Source: CAWGYT01 sp963826795 (GTDB taxonomy: Bacteria; Planctomycetota; Planctomycetia; Pirellulales; Pirellulaceae). From it: a stretch of 64,000 bases of DNA. Made by a program: the position numbers and the translations under genes. The notes beneath the pieces are model-generated. The model was given only the letters and a program-made list of their open reading frames with translations. It was not told the DNA's origin and did no database searches. The stretch covers positions 434,001 to 498,000 of the forward strand of contig CAWGYT010000009.1 in NCBI GenBank assembly GCA_963826795.1, given 5' to 3'. This document shows, piece after piece, positions 46,864 through 57,100 of the stretch; positions within the stretch are counted from its first letter, which is position 1; each line of letters starts with the position of its first letter.

Positions 46864-46897
46864 CGCACCCCAATATTAGGCTGTGACACAGCACTCG
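46864..46897. mobile_element. Decayed terminal fragment of the MITE-like element
   Basis: GCACCCCAATATTAGG followed by CTGTGACACAGCACTCG matches the complement of the left end of the two full elements (GGCACCCCAAAATCAAG then CTGTGACAAAGCATTA) with a few changes. Only about 34 bp remain and the terminal CTAG reads CTCG. Confidence 0.6.
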
Positions 46898-47185
46898 TCT
46901 GACCGTCGCCTGTTCGCGAGACAGCCCCGAAAGGTTACGGTTTGTTCGGAACCTCAATACGCCTGTCAAACACGACGCCGCGAGACCAATCATTATAAAC
47001 GGCGCCGAAACACAACCGCCAGTCCCGGGCTCGGCGGAATTCCTGGGTCGGCCAGTCTCGCAGCACACTCGCCGAGGCGTTTTCGCAAGGGATGTGTGCC
47101 AGGCGGTGTGTCCAGGAGCGTCCTGGGGCGCATGGCCGCCCGGCCGCGGACCGCATCACCCGACACCGTCGCGCCCCGAATGGCG
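46898..47185. other. Gap downstream of rpoD, no recognised feature
   Basis: Between the repeat remnants and the rpoD terminator there are about 290 bp in which I find no gene with family similarity. It probably includes the promoter of the zinc-ribbon gene near its left side. Confidence 0.4.
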
Positions 47186-47230
47186 AAAAAAAAACGCCCA
47201 GGCGGATGTCGTGTGACACCCGCCTGGGCC
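47186..47230 (-). terminator. Rho-independent terminator of rpoD
   Basis: On the minus strand, CCCAGGCGG (47228-47220) pairs with CCGCCTGGG (47205-47197) across a GTGTCACACGACAT loop; CG and then nine consecutive U residues (47194-47186) follow. It starts about 35 nt after the rpoD stop. This is the clearest intrinsic terminator in the window. Confidence 0.93.
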
Positions 47231-47262
47231 AAGAACCCGCTCGGCCACTCGGACCGTCCGGC

Positions 47263-48945
47263 TCAGGCCGCCTCGCGCAAGAAGCCCGCGAGTTGTTCGC
47301 TGCGAACCGGATGCTGAAGTTTGCGGACGGCCTTGGCCTCAATTTGCCGGACCCGTTCCCGCGTGACTTTGAAGATTCGGCCGACCTCTTCCAGCGTGTA
47401 GGTGTAACCGTCGCCCAGCCCGTAGCGCAGGCGGATGATCTCGCGTTCGCGATAGGTCAACGTCTTCAGCAACCGCTCGATCTTTTCTCGCAAGATTTCG
47501 TTCGTCGCGTTCCGCACGGGGTTGTCCGAACTGTGGTCTTCGATGAATTCGCCGAAGGCCGCGTCTTCGTTATCGCCCACGGGGCGATCAAGGCTGACCG
47601 GGTGTCGGCCGATGTCGAGCACGCGGCGAACCTCTTCGATGCTCATCCCCGCACGCTCCGCAATCTCGCACGTGGTCGGCTCGCGTCGCTTCTCTTGAAC
47701 CAGCTGCTTCTGGACGTTGCGCAGCTTGGAGAGGACGTCGATCATATGGACTGGGATTCGAATCGTTCGAGCCTGATCCGCGATGGCGCGCGTAATGGCT
47801 TGTCGAATCCACCAGGTGGCGTAGGTCGAAAACTTAAAGCCGCGGCGGTATTCGTACTTGTCGACGGCCCGCATTAAGCCGGTATTTCCCTCCTGAATCA
47901 AATCCAGGAAGCTCAGGCCTCGATTGCGATACTTCTTGGCGATTGAGACGACCAGCCGCAAGTTGCCATTGGAGAGCTCGCGTTTGACGTGCTCATACAG
48001 CTTGAACTCCTCGTGAAACCGCTCGGTCTTCTCTCGCAGGCTGCGAGGGCTTTCCTGCGTCTTGACCATCAGCTGATACAATTCGCGGCGCAGCTTGCTT
48101 CGTTCTTCGCGGAAACGCTCGTCGTGCGCAAGGGCGTTCAGACGCTGTTGGATCTGATCCATCCGCCGAGACGCGTCTTCCAGAGGCCGCATGAACGGGT
48201 GGACGCGTCGAGTCCGCAGACTTAGCTCTTCCACCAGTTGCAAGCACTTCCGTCGGCGCCGCAAATACCGGCTGCGAATCCGTTCACGTTGCTCGGCGGG
48301 TGTCGACCTGGAAATCAAACGCCCAAAGTCCAGTTCGTTCTGGTGCAGGAGGGCGTTCAGCGTTTTCAGGTTGTGCGGCATGCGAGCCAGGATTTGCTCT
48401 TTGGTCAGCCTCTCCGTCAGCGAGACCTTGATCGTGCGATCGAAGGGAAGCTCGCCGCGATAGACGCGTTCCAGGGTTTCAACCGTCTGCCGCATCGCCA
48501 AATGCGTGCTCAATACGGTGCGGCGGAACCGCTTTCGCGTGACCTCGATTTTCTTCGCCAGGGAAATTTCCTCGGTGCGACTCAGCAGCGGGATGTTGGC
48601 CATTTGGTTCAAGTACATCCGAATCGGGTCGCTGTCGACTTTCCGCAGTTCTTCGGCAGGCGGCGGACCGAGTACCAGCTCCCCGACTTCAGGCCCCGCG
48701 TCGGCGTCTGCCATGGCTGAGCTGTCACGCGAGTTGCCCTTGGGTCGAGCCTCTTCGAAAGACAAGATTGGCGGCTTGTCCAGCAGCTTGATGCCTCGCT
48801 CGTCAAGCGCCAGCAGTAGATTGTCGAGCTTCTCGGGGTTGACGTCTTCGTCGGGAAGATACTGATTCACCTGCTCATAAGTCAGGTACCCTTGGGCTCG
48901 TCCTTTGATGATGATGGCATCCAGGTCGGTATCGAGATAAGTCAT
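47263..48945 (-). CDS. rpoD: RNA polymerase primary sigma factor RpoD
   Basis: 560 residues from ATG 48945 (AGGAGG about 8 nt upstream). Region 1.1-like N-terminus (ITYEQ-type start, LDTDLDAIIIKGRAQGYLTYEQVNQYLP), region 1.2 DPIRMYLNQMANIPLLS, a long non-conserved region of about 200 residues, region 2 NLRLVVSIAKKYRNRGLSF and FSTYATWWIRQAITRAIADQ, region 3 and region 4 with the helix-turn-helix TLEEVGRIFKVTRERVRQIE. It directs RNA polymerase to housekeeping promoters. It follows dnaG in the same direction, as in many bacterial macromolecular-synthesis operons. The frame is intact. Confidence 0.97.
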   Translation of the reverse strand: MTYLDTDLDAIIIKGRAQGYLTYEQVNQYLPDEDVNPEKLDNLLLALDERGIKLLDKPPILSFEEARPKGNSRDSSAMADADAGPEVGELVLGPPPAEELRKVDSDPIRMYLNQMANIPLLSRTEEISLAKKIEVTRKRFRRTVLSTHLAMRQTVETLERVYRGELPFDRTIKVSLTERLTKEQILARMPHNLKTLNALLHQNELDFGRLISRSTPAEQRERIRSRYLRRRRKCLQLVEELSLRTRRVHPFMRPLEDASRRMDQIQQRLNALAHDERFREERSKLRRELYQLMVKTQESPRSLREKTERFHEEFKLYEHVKRELSNGNLRLVVSIAKKYRNRGLSFLDLIQEGNTGLMRAVDKYEYRRGFKFSTYATWWIRQAITRAIADQARTIRIPVHMIDVLSKLRNVQKQLVQEKRREPTTCEIAERAGMSIEEVRRVLDIGRHPVSLDRPVGDNEDAAFGEFIEDHSSDNPVRNATNEILREKIERLLKTLTYREREIIRLRYGLGDGYTYTLEEVGRIFKVTRERVRQIEAKAVRKLQHPVRSEQLAGFLREAA

Positions 48946-49111
48946 CGGTCACATCCTCCTGCGCTTTCCTGCGCGTCACAAGGACAGCGATGCCGCGAAC
49001 GCGAATCCGCCCCCCAACTTGCGGGCTGTTGAACGGGCGTTCGACCGGGGCCAGGCCTGCTCCTCGTCCATGAGTCGCAAACGACCTGTGATTGCGGGTA
49101 CGTTGTGGGTC

Positions 49112-49158
49112 ACCGTTGAAGCCGGCAGCGGCATGCCGCTGCCGGGACGATCAACGGT
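49112..49158 (-). promoter_or_regulatory. Long hairpin between dnaG and rpoD
   Basis: ACCGTTGA pairs with TCAACGGT outside a perfect CCGGCAGCGGCA/TGCCGCTGCCGG palindrome; the structure touches the last base of the dnaG stop codon. There is no U-run, so it is unlikely to be a simple terminator. It may instead be an RNA processing or stability element separating dnaG from rpoD messages. Confidence 0.6.
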
Positions 49159-50994
49159 TAGTTGTCGATCAATTCCTTCCGGGTTCGAAAGATGTCGAGC
49201 AGCATCTCCAGCTGCTGCTGTTCGTTCAGGTCAGGACTCTCCAGCGCTGCTTGCTGACGCTGCAGCTGCTCCTCCGTTTGCCTTCGGCTGAAGGTCTGCA
49301 ACAGTTCGGTCAAGACGGTTTGGCAGTCGTCGACGCTTTTCTGTTGGCCGGCTTCGTCCAGTTCGACCAGCAGGCTCTTGAGCGCCGGTTCATCGATCCG
49401 CAGCAGGATCGTCGCAAAATTCGGCGTCGCTCCCTCTTCCATCACTTGGGCGAAGTGCTGGTACAACTGCCTTGCCGTGGGCGACTTGAGCTGCGTGACA
49501 TGGATTTGCTCCAGCGCGGGCGGCACAAACTCAGGATATTGGATCAGCAATTCGAACAGGTCACGCTCCATCGGCTCCAGCCGCAAGGACTCGTTGCCAC
49601 GCGCCAACCTCGCACCCGGCAACGGCGAGGCGAATCCGGTCGGTCGGTCTCGACGAGCCGCCGTCAGACGCTGCCTCAGTTGACCTTCGTCGAGTCGGAA
49701 CTCCCGGGCGAGCCGGTTGAGCACTTGCTGCTCCCGGAGCCGCTGGGCACTCGAGTCGCCGTGGCTGTGACGCGGCGCTTTGGACAGCGCCGCGACGAGA
49801 TTCTCGAGCGCCTGGTTCGCACGGTGCGTATCCCGCAACGGATCCAATCCTGCGCGTCTCGAGTTGAATCTTGTATTCCCAGGCATCGGGAGCGGTGGCG
49901 ACGAGGTTCAGCAAGGCGTCCTTTCCGTGCTGCAGCAGGAAATCACAGGGATCCAAGTTCTCTGGCAGCGTTACGATCCGGAGATCAACCTGGTTCGCAA
50001 TGAATAACTCGAGAATCTCGCTCGCGCGGCGCTGCCCCGCGGAATCGCCATCCAACAACAAGGTGATTCGGTCGGCAAATCGTCGCAATAATTGAATGTG
50101 CCGCGGTCCCAATGCCGTCCCCAGGACCGCCACCGCCTGTTCGATGCCATGCTGCCGTGCAATCACAACGTCCGTATAGCCCTCCATCACGATCACTTCC
50201 CGCTCGCGCGACACGAAATCGTGCGCCAAATGCAGCCCATAAAGCTGCTCGCTCTTGGAAAACAAGCGTGTTTCAGGCGAATTGATGTATTTCGCCGACT
50301 TGTCATCGGCCAGCTCGGGAAGAATCCGCCCTCCCACTGCGATCGGCCGGCGCTGAGGGTCGCAAATGGGGAACATCACGCGACCGCGGAAACGATCAAA
50401 CCAGCCGTTCGTCCGCTCACTTCGTAAGATCAAACCGATCGCGTTGAGGACTTCCGGCGAGAACGATTCACGCTGAGCACGATCCAAGAGCCAAGTCCAC
50501 GAATTCGGCACGAACCCCAGCTGAAACCGCTCGATACTCTCGGCATCGATCCGGCGTCGCTGCAAATAGTCTCGCCCCAATTCCCCCTCGGCATCCTCCC
50601 GCAAACACTGATGAAACTGCTGGCAGGCCCAAGCCATCGCCCGATATAAGGTCTGCTTGTCATCCGGGCTGCCGGCCGGCGCGGATTTCGAGGACGGACC
50701 CGGGGTAAGCGTCACCCCTGCCCGCTCCGCCAACATCGTGACGGCCTCGCGGAATCCGACGCCCTCGCGTTGCATCACGAAGCTGAAGATGTCGCCGCCC
50801 AGGTCGCAAACCCAGCACTTCCAAGATTGCCGATCCGGATTGACCTGAAGACTCGGCTTGGAGTCCGCGTGCCACGGGCAGAGCCCCACGAACAGTCGGC
50901 CCTGACGACGCAGCTCAATCTGCTCGCCCACCAAGTCGACAATATCGACGACCTGCCGAATCCGTTCTTTCGCGTCTTGCGAACCCGAGAACAC
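49158..50994 (-). CDS. dnaG: DNA primase DnaG, frameshifted
   Basis: About 612 residues after repair. The CHC2 zinc finger (CPWHADSKPSLQ...WKCWVC), the RNA-polymerase domain (FRGRVMFPICDPQRRPIAVGGR) and TOPRIM (VIVMEGYTDVVIA, LLLDGDSAGQRR) are in the first frame. The DnaB-binding C-terminal domain (LNRLAREFRLDEGQ to the end) is in the second. Adding one dinucleotide at GCGCG 49852-49856 gives a smooth join (LETRAGLDPLRD). I prefer GTG 50994 as start because AAGGAG lies 6 nt upstream; TTG 51012 is the alternative. DnaG makes replication primers and is essential, so a real null mutation is very unlikely. Confidence 0.93.
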
Positions 50995-51012
50995 CAGCGA
51001 CTCCTTGGTCAA

Positions 51013-51617
51013 AACGGCGGGAGGGGAATAACCCCTGCGCTGACCACGGCTCGGAACTCATCATCCATGAGGTCCCTTCCGTTACGCCGGCTGCGGGTCA
51101 AACAGCAGTGTGCCCTCCTTAGCACTGGCTCATGATTATAGACATTGGCCTCGGCCGGTCAACAACGATCCGCCGCCACCCCAACCGGATGCATCGGATG
51201 CGAAAAACGCCGTCCCGGAACGCGTTATCCCGCCGAAATGACTGAAATTTGTGAGCAGTTCTGTAGCCGCGAGCGTGAGACTCCCGCCGGCAAGCGGCGG
51301 GCATCTTGGTCGGTGCGCGGCCGTGGCCGATGTAGCCGCAAGCGTGAGACTCCCGCCGGCAAGCGGCGGGCATCTTGGTCGGCGCGAGTCAAGTTTTTTC
51401 ACGTGACTTTAGTGAACCCAGGTACGTGGGGAGCGCGGCTCGGGCAAACTCCAGCCGTTTGGGGGCGGATTGCTTGAAATGCCAGGACTGAAATGAGATA
51501 ATCCGGTCGCGGTTCGTGGCCCAACCGTCAGACCCTCACCGGCCCGCCCTCCACGGCGCGGCCCACCCGCCCCACAACACGCCTCTATCAATCACGCCTA
51601 GTGAGGAAGGAAACCTC
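51013..51617. other. Divergent region between dnaG and the cytochrome operon
   Basis: About 600 bp. It holds two direct 52-bp repeats (51262-51382). A short minus-strand frame (ATG about 51070, GGAAGGGA upstream, about 19 codons) runs into the dnaG start and could be a leader peptide or chance. The remainder shows nothing recognisable. Confidence 0.45.
51262..51382. repeat. Two 52-bp direct repeats, each with a hairpin
   Basis: Copies at 51262-51313 and 51331-51382 (69-nt period) differ at one base. Each starts TGTAGCCGC, contains GCGTGAGACTCCCGCC, the hairpin CCCGCC-GGCAA-GCGGCGGG and ends CATCTTGGTCGG. They lie between divergent dnaG and the large cytochrome operon. Confidence 0.85.
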
Positions 51618-54071
51618 ATGCAAGTTTCCCGTTGCTCTTTGTGGTTCACATTCGGCTTGGCTGCGATTTATTTGATGAGCGCTCCGTGCGCGGCCGGCAG
51701 TTCGCTTTCGATCAACACGGGACGCGACGACCAGCCGCTCGCGATCATCGCCGGGCGTGATGGGATGCAACAGCTGATTGTGACGCTTCACGCCGACGAC
51801 GGCTCCGAACAAGACGTGACGCGCGAGGTGGTCTACGAGGCGACGCCGGCGGAGATCGTGTCGATCGACCCAAGCGGCCAAGTGACACCCAAGTCCGAGG
51901 GCGAGGTCACGATTTCGGCGCTTCACGCGAGCGGACTGTCGGCGACGACGCGAGTGCAGATCACTCATTTCGACGAGGATCTTCCTGTTAATTTTCCGAA
52001 CGAGGTCGTCCCGCTGTTCACGAAGCACGGTTGCAATGGAGGTGGATGCCACGGCAAGTCGAGCGGCCAGAACGGCTTTCGTCTGTCGCTGTTGGGGTTC
52101 GAACCGCGCGAGGACTACGAGTTCTTGACCAAGGAATCACGTGGTCGGCGTCTGTTTCCGGCAGCACCTGAGCGAAGCTTGCTCTTGATGAAAGGAACCG
52201 CGACGTTGCCGCATGGCGGAGGCGCCCGGCTGGAGATCGACTCGGCCCCTTATCGGGTGATCCATCGCTGGATCAGCCAAGGCATGCCTTATGGAAGTGA
52301 CTCGGACCCGGTCGCGACGGGCATCGAGGTCTTTCCAAAGACGCGTGTGATGCGTCCTGGCAGCGAGCAACAATTGGTCGTGATCGCTCACTATTCAGAC
52401 GGGACGACACGCGACGTGACGCGGATGGCGCAGTTGAACTCGAACGACGCCGAAATGGCGGAAGTCTCGACGACGGGTTTGGTGTCGACGCACGAGCAGA
52501 CTGGCACGGTCGCGGTGATGTGCATTTTCCAAGGCCACGTCGATGTGTTTCGCGCGACGCTGCCCTTGGGCCAGGAAATCACCAACTTGCCCGAGCCGTC
52601 CAACTATGTCGATCACCTGGTGAACGATCAATTAATCCGATTGGGATTGCCACCTTCGCCGATTTGTGACGATGCCACCTTCCTGCGCCGCGCCACGATC
52701 ACGATCGCCGGTCGCATCCCGACGCTGGAGGAAGCCCGCTCGTTCGCGGCGGACACGTCGCCCGACAAGCGCACGCGGTTGGTCAACGACTTGGTGGACA
52801 GCACGGACTACGCCGACAACTTTGGAACGAAGTGGGCCGCGATCCTTCGCAACAAGCGTTCCAACGACGGCGACAAGCAGGCGACGTTTGCGTTTTACAA
52901 TTGGATCCGTGACCGACTCCACGAAAACGAGCCTTACGATGAATTTGTCCGCGACGTCGTGACCGCCACGGGCGATGTGAGTCTCCATCCGCCGGTTGCC
53001 TGGTACCGCGAACTGCGGGAACCGTCCGCATTGGTCGAGGACACGGCGCAACTGTTTCTCGGCATGCGGATTCAGTGTGCACGCTGCCATCACCATCCGT
53101 TCGAAAAATGGAGCCAGCGGGATTACCACAGTTTCTCGGCTTTCTACTCGCGGATTGGACGCAAGCGAGTTGACGGGCTGAGCGGCGATCAGATCTTCCA
53201 TCAACGCGGTGAAGCGACGGCTCAGAATCCCAAGACGGGTGAAAAACTGATCCCCGCCGGCCTGGACAGCGAGCCGCTTCAGATCTCACCGCTGGATGAC
53301 CCACGGGACCTGTTGGTGGATTGGATGACGCGTCCGGACAACCCCTTCTTTGCGAAGGCGCTGGTCAATCGGTACTGGAAGCACTTTTTCGGCCGAGGAC
53401 TTGTCGACCCGGAGGATGACATGCGGGTTACCAATCCCGCCTCGAATCCGGAATTGCTCGACGCGCTCGCTCAAGACTTCATCGACCATGGTTTCGATCT
53501 GAAGTATCTCGTGCGAACGATCGCGACCTCAACCACGTTCCAGTTGAGCGCCGAGCCGAACGAGTTCAATCAAAACGACAAGCAGAACTATTCCCGGTAC
53601 TATCCACGGCGACTGGATGCCGAGACGCTGCTGGACGCGATCGATCAGGTGACCGCGATGCCAACGCAGTTCGCGGGGGTTCCGGTCGGGACGCATGCAA
53701 TCCAACTGCCCGACAATGGATTCAACTCGTACTTTTTGACCGTTTTCGGGCGTCCCGAGGCAAGCAGTGCCTGCGAGTGTGAGCGATCGACGGATGCCAG
53801 CTTGGCTCAGAGTCTTCATCTGCTCAATTCGAAGGACATCCTGGGCAAGGTCTCGGCGGACAACGGCTTAGCCGCTCGGTTTGCCGCGGACCCGCGTCCG
53901 CTGGAGGATCGCATCGAGGAGTTGTACCTGCTGGCCTTCTCCCGTCGTCCGGATACCGAGGAACTGACAATTGCCAAGGATTACCTGGCCGCTAAGGAGT
54001 CCCCGCGCGAGGCCTTTGAAGACATTGTGTGGGCTCTGATGAATACCAAGGAGTTCTTGTTCAACCATTAA
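51618..54071 (+). CDS. Big_2-type Ig, PSCyt1-like, DUF1549 and DUF1553 protein
   Basis: 817 residues from ATG 51618 (GAGGAAGG upstream), with a signal peptide. Two bacterial Ig-like (Big_2) segments with DVTREVVYEATPAEIVSIDPSG and DVTRMAQLNSNDAEMAEVS flank a cytochrome-like region containing the spaced motif CNGGGCHGKSSGQNGF (CX4CH instead of CXXCH). DUF1549 follows (RRATITIAGRIPTLEEA, CARCHHHPFEKWSQ with CXXCH), then DUF1553 (NRYWKHFFGRGLVDPEDD to the FLFNH end). It is exported, probably periplasmic, with function unknown. First of three co-directional genes encoding very large secreted proteins. Confidence 0.9.
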   Translation: MQVSRCSLWFTFGLAAIYLMSAPCAAGSSLSINTGRDDQPLAIIAGRDGMQQLIVTLHADDGSEQDVTREVVYEATPAEIVSIDPSGQVTPKSEGEVTISALHASGLSATTRVQITHFDEDLPVNFPNEVVPLFTKHGCNGGGCHGKSSGQNGFRLSLLGFEPREDYEFLTKESRGRRLFPAAPERSLLLMKGTATLPHGGGARLEIDSAPYRVIHRWISQGMPYGSDSDPVATGIEVFPKTRVMRPGSEQQLVVIAHYSDGTTRDVTRMAQLNSNDAEMAEVSTTGLVSTHEQTGTVAVMCIFQGHVDVFRATLPLGQEITNLPEPSNYVDHLVNDQLIRLGLPPSPICDDATFLRRATITIAGRIPTLEEARSFAADTSPDKRTRLVNDLVDSTDYADNFGTKWAAILRNKRSNDGDKQATFAFYNWIRDRLHENEPYDEFVRDVVTATGDVSLHPPVAWYRELREPSALVEDTAQLFLGMRIQCARCHHHPFEKWSQRDYHSFSAFYSRIGRKRVDGLSGDQIFHQRGEATAQNPKTGEKLIPAGLDSEPLQISPLDDPRDLLVDWMTRPDNPFFAKALVNRYWKHFFGRGLVDPEDDMRVTNPASNPELLDALAQDFIDHGFDLKYLVRTIATSTTFQLSAEPNEFNQNDKQNYSRYYPRRLDAETLLDAIDQVTAMPTQFAGVPVGTHAIQLPDNGFNSYFLTVFGRPEASSACECERSTDASLAQSLHLLNSKDILGKVSADNGLAARFAADPRPLEDRIEELYLLAFSRRPDTEELTIAKDYLAAKESPREAFEDIVWALMNTKEFLFNH

Positions 54072-54183
54072 TCGAACTGACCGCCGCCGCGCCGCAAAAC
54101 GACGGCGCCTCACCCGCTGGGGCGCCGACGGCGGCGCGAATCCATCCCACAATCGCCCTCCTCTTGCGAAGAGCAACCTGCCG

Positions 54184-57100
54184 ATGTCGATTCGCGTGCT
54201 GCTGGGTTTAACCACCCTCTTGCTGCTGCCCTCGTTGTCCGTTGCCCAGCTTCCCGCCCCCGCACTCGACTTTGTCTACCCCGCTGGCGCCCAGGTCGGC
54301 ACGACCGTGGTCGTCGAAGTTGGTGGCCGGGATTTGGACGAGGCGCGGCAGTTGGTCTTTTCGCACCCCGGTTTCGTCGGTGTCCCGGTAACTCGCCCCG
54401 CGGGTGAATTCGAGTCGGGCGACCAAATCGTGCCGAACCAGTTCCGCATCGAAGTCCCCGTGAATCTCCCACCGGGCAAGTACGATGTCCGCGTTGTCGG
54501 GCGGTTCGGTGTCTCCACCCGCGCACGTTCCTGATCACCAGCGTTCCTCAGCGGCAAGAAGAGGGCGATCATCGACAACCCGAAGCAGCATTGGAGCTGC
54601 AGCCGGAGACCCTGATCCACGGTCGGGCGGACGGCGGCGCCGTCGACTATTATCGCTTCCATGCAGAAAAAGACGAGACGGTTGTCGTCGAATGCCTTGC
54701 CCAGCAGCTCGACTCGAGCCTCTTGCCGGTGCTAACCATTTGGGATGCGAACGGCCGTCAGCTGTCTCGCAGCCGGCGTCTGAATGACCCGATCCTGGTG
54801 TGGACTTCGCCGGAGTCCTCCGATTACTTGCTGGGCGTTCACGACCACATCTACGGGGGCGGGGCGTCACACGCGTACGCTCTGCAGTTGCATACGGGTC
54901 CTTACCTTGTCAGTGTCGCGCCGCACGTCGCCCTGCCGGGCACCAGTTCGGTCTTTACAGTGATCGGTCGGAACCTGCCCGGAGGCACGCCAACCACGGA
55001 CTTGCACTTGGATAACGCGCCGCTCGAACAGGTGCAAGTCCGGATCTTCGTCCCACCTGCTGCGACCGATCCGACACCGGCGATCGTCGATCCGGTGGCA
55101 GCGGATGCCGAAGGCTTTTCATTTCGCTGGTCGACGCCCGCAGGCAACTCGAATCCGGTCGTGATCGGGATGGCCACGCAACCGGTCGTGGTTGAGGCAG
55201 AGCCGAACAACCTGCCCGAGCAGGCACAGCGAGTCGACGCTCCGTGCGAAGTTTCCGGTCGGTTTTATCCCCGGCGTGATCAGGATTGGGTCCAGTTCTC
55301 AGCGACCAAGGGCCAGCAATTTCAGATCCTTGTCATCAGCCATCGGGGCGGCCACCCGACCGATCCGGAAATCTTTGTTCAACGGGTATTGAAGACCAGC
55401 GATGGCCAAGAGCAAACTTCGCAGATTGCGACCGATGACGACTTTCGTGCCGACGGCAAACGCTATCGCCAGGGACTGCGACGAGGGCTGGAACTGGACC
55501 ACCGTGATCCAACCGCCCGCTTCACCGCCGATCAAGATGCCGATTATCGCGTCGGGCTGCGTGATCTCAACGGCAGCTCAATCGACGATCCGCGGCTCAC
55601 CTATCGACTTGTCGTGGAACCGGTGGAGCCCGACTTCGAGTTGCTGGCCTGGACGCAGGTCCCTGCGGCGGACGATGACAAGAAAATCGAGCGAGGCGGC
55701 ATGGTGATTCGCAGCGGCGAGCGACTGCCGATCTTGGTCGATCTGTTTCGCGAAGGCGGGTTCGAAGGCCCGGTGGAACTGACCGCCCACGGACTTCCGG
55801 CCGGGGTCGAGGCCCCGCCCTGCTATGTCCCGGCGGGAGCGACGCAGGCCGTCCTGGTTCTCTCCGCGGCAACCGAGCTCGATTCGTGGTGCGGACCGAT
55901 TGAAATCACGGGCACGGCGTCGATTGAGAACGTCCCGCGCGTTCGCCGTGCGCGGGAAGCGGTTTTGACGTCCGCCACGGGCAACGTCGAGCAATCGCGC
56001 CCGACCGCACGCCTTGCTCGTCAGATGATGCTCGCGGTCGTCGCCAATGAGACGGCCTCGGCTGACATCGCCCTTACAGCGGAAGGATCGCCTTCTGTTT
56101 TCGAGACCTCCCGTGGTGGCAAGATCTCGATCCCGCTGCGGATGGTGGCTCATGGAGAACTGAAGAGCGAACTGGCGCTGGCCCCGCTGGAAGTTCCCGA
56201 CAAGGTGAAGATCCAGGGCGTGACGCTCAAGTCCGATGCGACCGAGGGGCAACTTGAAGTGGTCTTGGACAGCCCGGAAATCAAGCCCGGGCGCTACTCG
56301 GTGATCCTCCGCGGCAAACTCAAGACCAGCTACGGTCGGAACCCCGATGCCATCGCGGCCCTGGAAGCCGCCCGCGGCCAGTTCGACGCAACCACCGAGC
56401 AAATCGCGCAACAACTCGCGGCCGCCGCCCAGGCCGTAGCGGCAGCGAAGCAGTCGGCGATCGAGAAAACGGAGCAATTCGCCCAGCTGCAGACGACCCA
56501 GGACGGCGTGGTTCAGGCCTTCCAAGCGGCGTCGGCGCAGCTCAGCCAGGCCTCGCAACAGCTCGCAGGCCTGATGCAAAGCACCACGTCGACTCAAGCC
56601 GCGCAGGCCGGCGAGATCCAAGAACTGCTTGACCAGGCCACATTGGCAGCCGGCAAGGCCGGCGAGCAGCTGCAGACGGTGCAAACGTCGCTCGCCCAGG
56701 TCCGTGATCAATGGGCGCAGACACAAAGCCAGATTGAAACACTCAAGGCCGAACAGGCAAAGGTAGAAGCCGAACAGCAAGCGCTGGAACAGAAGAAGCA
56801 ACGCGCTGACGCGTATCGCCAGGAGCTCGACAAGCGTTTGGAGGAGGCCCGTAAGAACCTGGGGCCAAAAGATATCGACACCTACATCAACTCGCCGGCA
56901 ATTACGCTCGAGATCCACAGTTCGCCCGTGACAATCAACGTGCCTGACGAAATGGTCACGCTGAAGCGCGGCGAAACCGCACCCGTGACGCTGGACGTGA
57001 CACGTCGCTTTGGCTTCAGCGACGCAGTCACCCTGACGCTCGACGTCCCCCAGGGCGTCGCGGAACTCGGTGCCGAGACGCAGACGGTGGGCCCGGAGGC

